NCBI GenBank assembly: GCA_008360955.1
Contig: LUCM01004760.1
Coordinates: 62,001 to 126,000, forward strand
DNA: 64,000 nucleotides
Direction: 5' to 3'
From: Fasciolopsis buskii
Taxonomy: Eukaryota > Platyhelminthes > Trematoda > Plagiorchiida > Fasciolidae
Part shown: positions 62,590 through 64,000 of the stretch, piece after piece
How positions within the stretch are numbered: the stretch's first letter is position 1
How the letters are laid out: each line of letters begins with the position of its first letter
Position numbers and translations under genes: made by a program
The notes under the pieces: model-generated
The model's database searches: none
What the model was told of the DNA's origin: nothing
Seen by the model: only the letters and a program-made list of their open reading frames with translations

Positions 62590-62668
62590 GATTGATCTTG
62601 TCTTGCGCATTCCCCTCGTATGTCGAGAAATATACACATTATTATTACTATTATTGTTATTACTATCA
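62590..62668 (+). repeat. short repeat end, copy 2, with ATT microsatellite
   Basis: GATCTTGTCTTGCGCATTCC and CGAGAAATATACACATTATT parallel copy 1, followed by an ATT/ACT trinucleotide run (about 62637-62667). A terminal ATT microsatellite after a conserved block is a common LINE 3' end. Confidence 0.6.
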
Positions 62669-64000
62669 CCCGTGGATCAAACGCCAATGGGACTATCCTT
62701 AAGCTTATGCGGTTTTCTGTCAATTCTCCCGACGATCCCTATCAATTCATGGTGTCATGCACACAATGAACGATGCAAGGAATGCGTCGGAAACTCACCT
62801 TGACAACGACCACCCAAGGCAGTAGAAACGTTTGCAAATTACGCATATGTACAATGCTTTATTGTCAGTACATATACCTCGGATGTTATACCCTGCCATA
62901 GGCAAATACCACTGTAAATTGTTAGAAACTCGTTATAGGTATCATCATGCATCGTAAGCTTATCATCTGTTGTTGGGGTCGTCACCCAAACCCTGCTCAC
63001 TGATGCAGGAACCTCTCAATAAATGTCCTAAGTATGTCGTGCGAAACTGCACAAATTATAGTCACAGCCATCCCTGTAACCACATAGGCAATATCCTAGA
63101 TCGCCTCATTTCTACTAATACCTGGTTTCCATTGGATAAGTCCATGAATGGGACTGAATATCAGATAGAGCAGGCCAGTATCACCAACTTCGCCAATGGT
63201 CCGCAATTCATCAAAGACACTCGTCACACAATTCATTTACGATTGCATAAACGAACACCTCACAACACACAAGAATCTGCCTTACAAAAGTCCTTTCTTC
63301 CTCCCAAATTAATTGATCCATCGGAAGGTAAAAAAGTAGAAAAGATTCTTAAAAATGGATAAATAACACTTGCTTGCCATCCAGGCAAACTTTCCAAAAT
63401 CCGTTGCGAATAGGTAACGAGGAAAATACTGGCTTTCTTGTTCTTGATTCTGGTTTGAATACTTTCACAGTTTGTACATGAAAGCAATGAGCCGTTGGTT
63501 TTCACCGGAAATCCTTACGTCTTCCATATCAATGCTACGGTCGGGTAACATTTTAGTCGACCCAGCGTTAACTGTGGTTACTTTACAGACGATGCCCTTA
63601 ATTAGGAATTTGTAAACACTACTGGAAACAAGTTCTTCCACGGGAGCTGCTCGCATTTTTCCTTGCAGCCACCCACATCCCTTGCAATCTTAACTAATAA
63701 CAATACTCCTGGTATCTTATAGGGCATCATTGCTTTTGAAACTGAGCAACTTTGATCATTTACTCTAAAAACATCCCGAGAAAAAGCAGACAACTGCCAG
63801 GACACTGGTTCCGACCGCAGTAACCCATCTTGACAAGCAACAGAGCGCGCTTGGTACCTGCGCAGTTCTCGGTCACTGGTTTTTGCGAGAAGCGTCAGTT
63901 GCCTCCTTCCTTGAGAAGGCTGTTTTCATTTCCCACACGACGTGTAATGTAATTGCTTAAAACAAAATGCTTTCGAATACAGTCCCTGCCCAGTGAAGTT
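62669..64000. other. no supported gene at window end
   Basis: The ORF at 62970-63362 (130 codons, hydrophilic, His/Asn/Lys-rich) is the longest. It has no signal peptide, domain or recognised motif. It may be chance or a fragment of a gene continuing outside the window. Confidence 0.4.

Noticed and set aside
1..64000. CRISPR arrays, operons, ribosome binding sites, prophage
   Set aside because: The window is spliced eukaryotic sequence and none of these prokaryotic features is present.

Overview
This is a eukaryotic window, not a bacterial one. Protein-coding signal comes in short blocks bounded by AG acceptors and GT donors, introns run from about 50 bases to 4 kb, and the rest is AT-rich intron and degenerate retrotransposon. 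The gene content, the Penelope-like elements, a Ty3/Gypsy copy that resembles the CsRn1 group known from flukes, and tRNA-derived SINEs all point to a parasitic flatworm. A digenean fluke is most likely and a large-genome tapeworm is possible. The species cannot be fixed from the sequence alone.

Positions 2905-46316 (+) hold one large gene that I could assemble exon by exon: a TRPA1-like cation channel. It has 22 coding exons, every junction phase agrees, and together they give an uninterrupted protein of 1236 residues. The order is about 16 ankyrin repeats (exons 2-12), the pre-S1 linker with the MPD and YNFEF motifs (13-14), S1 (16), S2 (17), S3 (18), S4-S5 plus pore helix and a G-E-F selectivity filter (19), S6 and TRP-like helix (20), and a C-terminal coiled coil ending in a TGA (22). 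The first coding exon follows a strong 3' splice site 18 bases before the ATG, so either an upstream non-coding exon or spliced-leader trans-splicing supplies the 5' end.

The introns carry mobile elements: a degenerate Penelope-like element flanked by inverted arms in intron 5 (11.85-13.72 kb), three copies of one tRNA-derived SINE (introns 6, 16 and 19), a MITE-like inverted repeat in intron 10, and a two-copy short repeat (introns 10 and 13). Intron 19 also contains an exon-like open block of exactly 57 codons with a hydrophobic helix.

Upstream of the gene (1-2886) is a 3' fragment of a Jockey/CR1-type LINE. Downstream of 46316 the window turns into a retroelement graveyard: a second Penelope-like C-terminal fragment (about 48.7-49.2 kb, minus), a longer damaged copy of the same LINE (49.17-51.93 kb, plus, containing a 401-base assembly gap), and a minus-strand Ty3/Gypsy pol relic (about 57.3 to 53.8 kb) into whose reverse transcriptase a third LINE 3' end has inserted. 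From 58 to 64 kb I see no convincing gene, only two short related repeat ends and unsupported ORFs.
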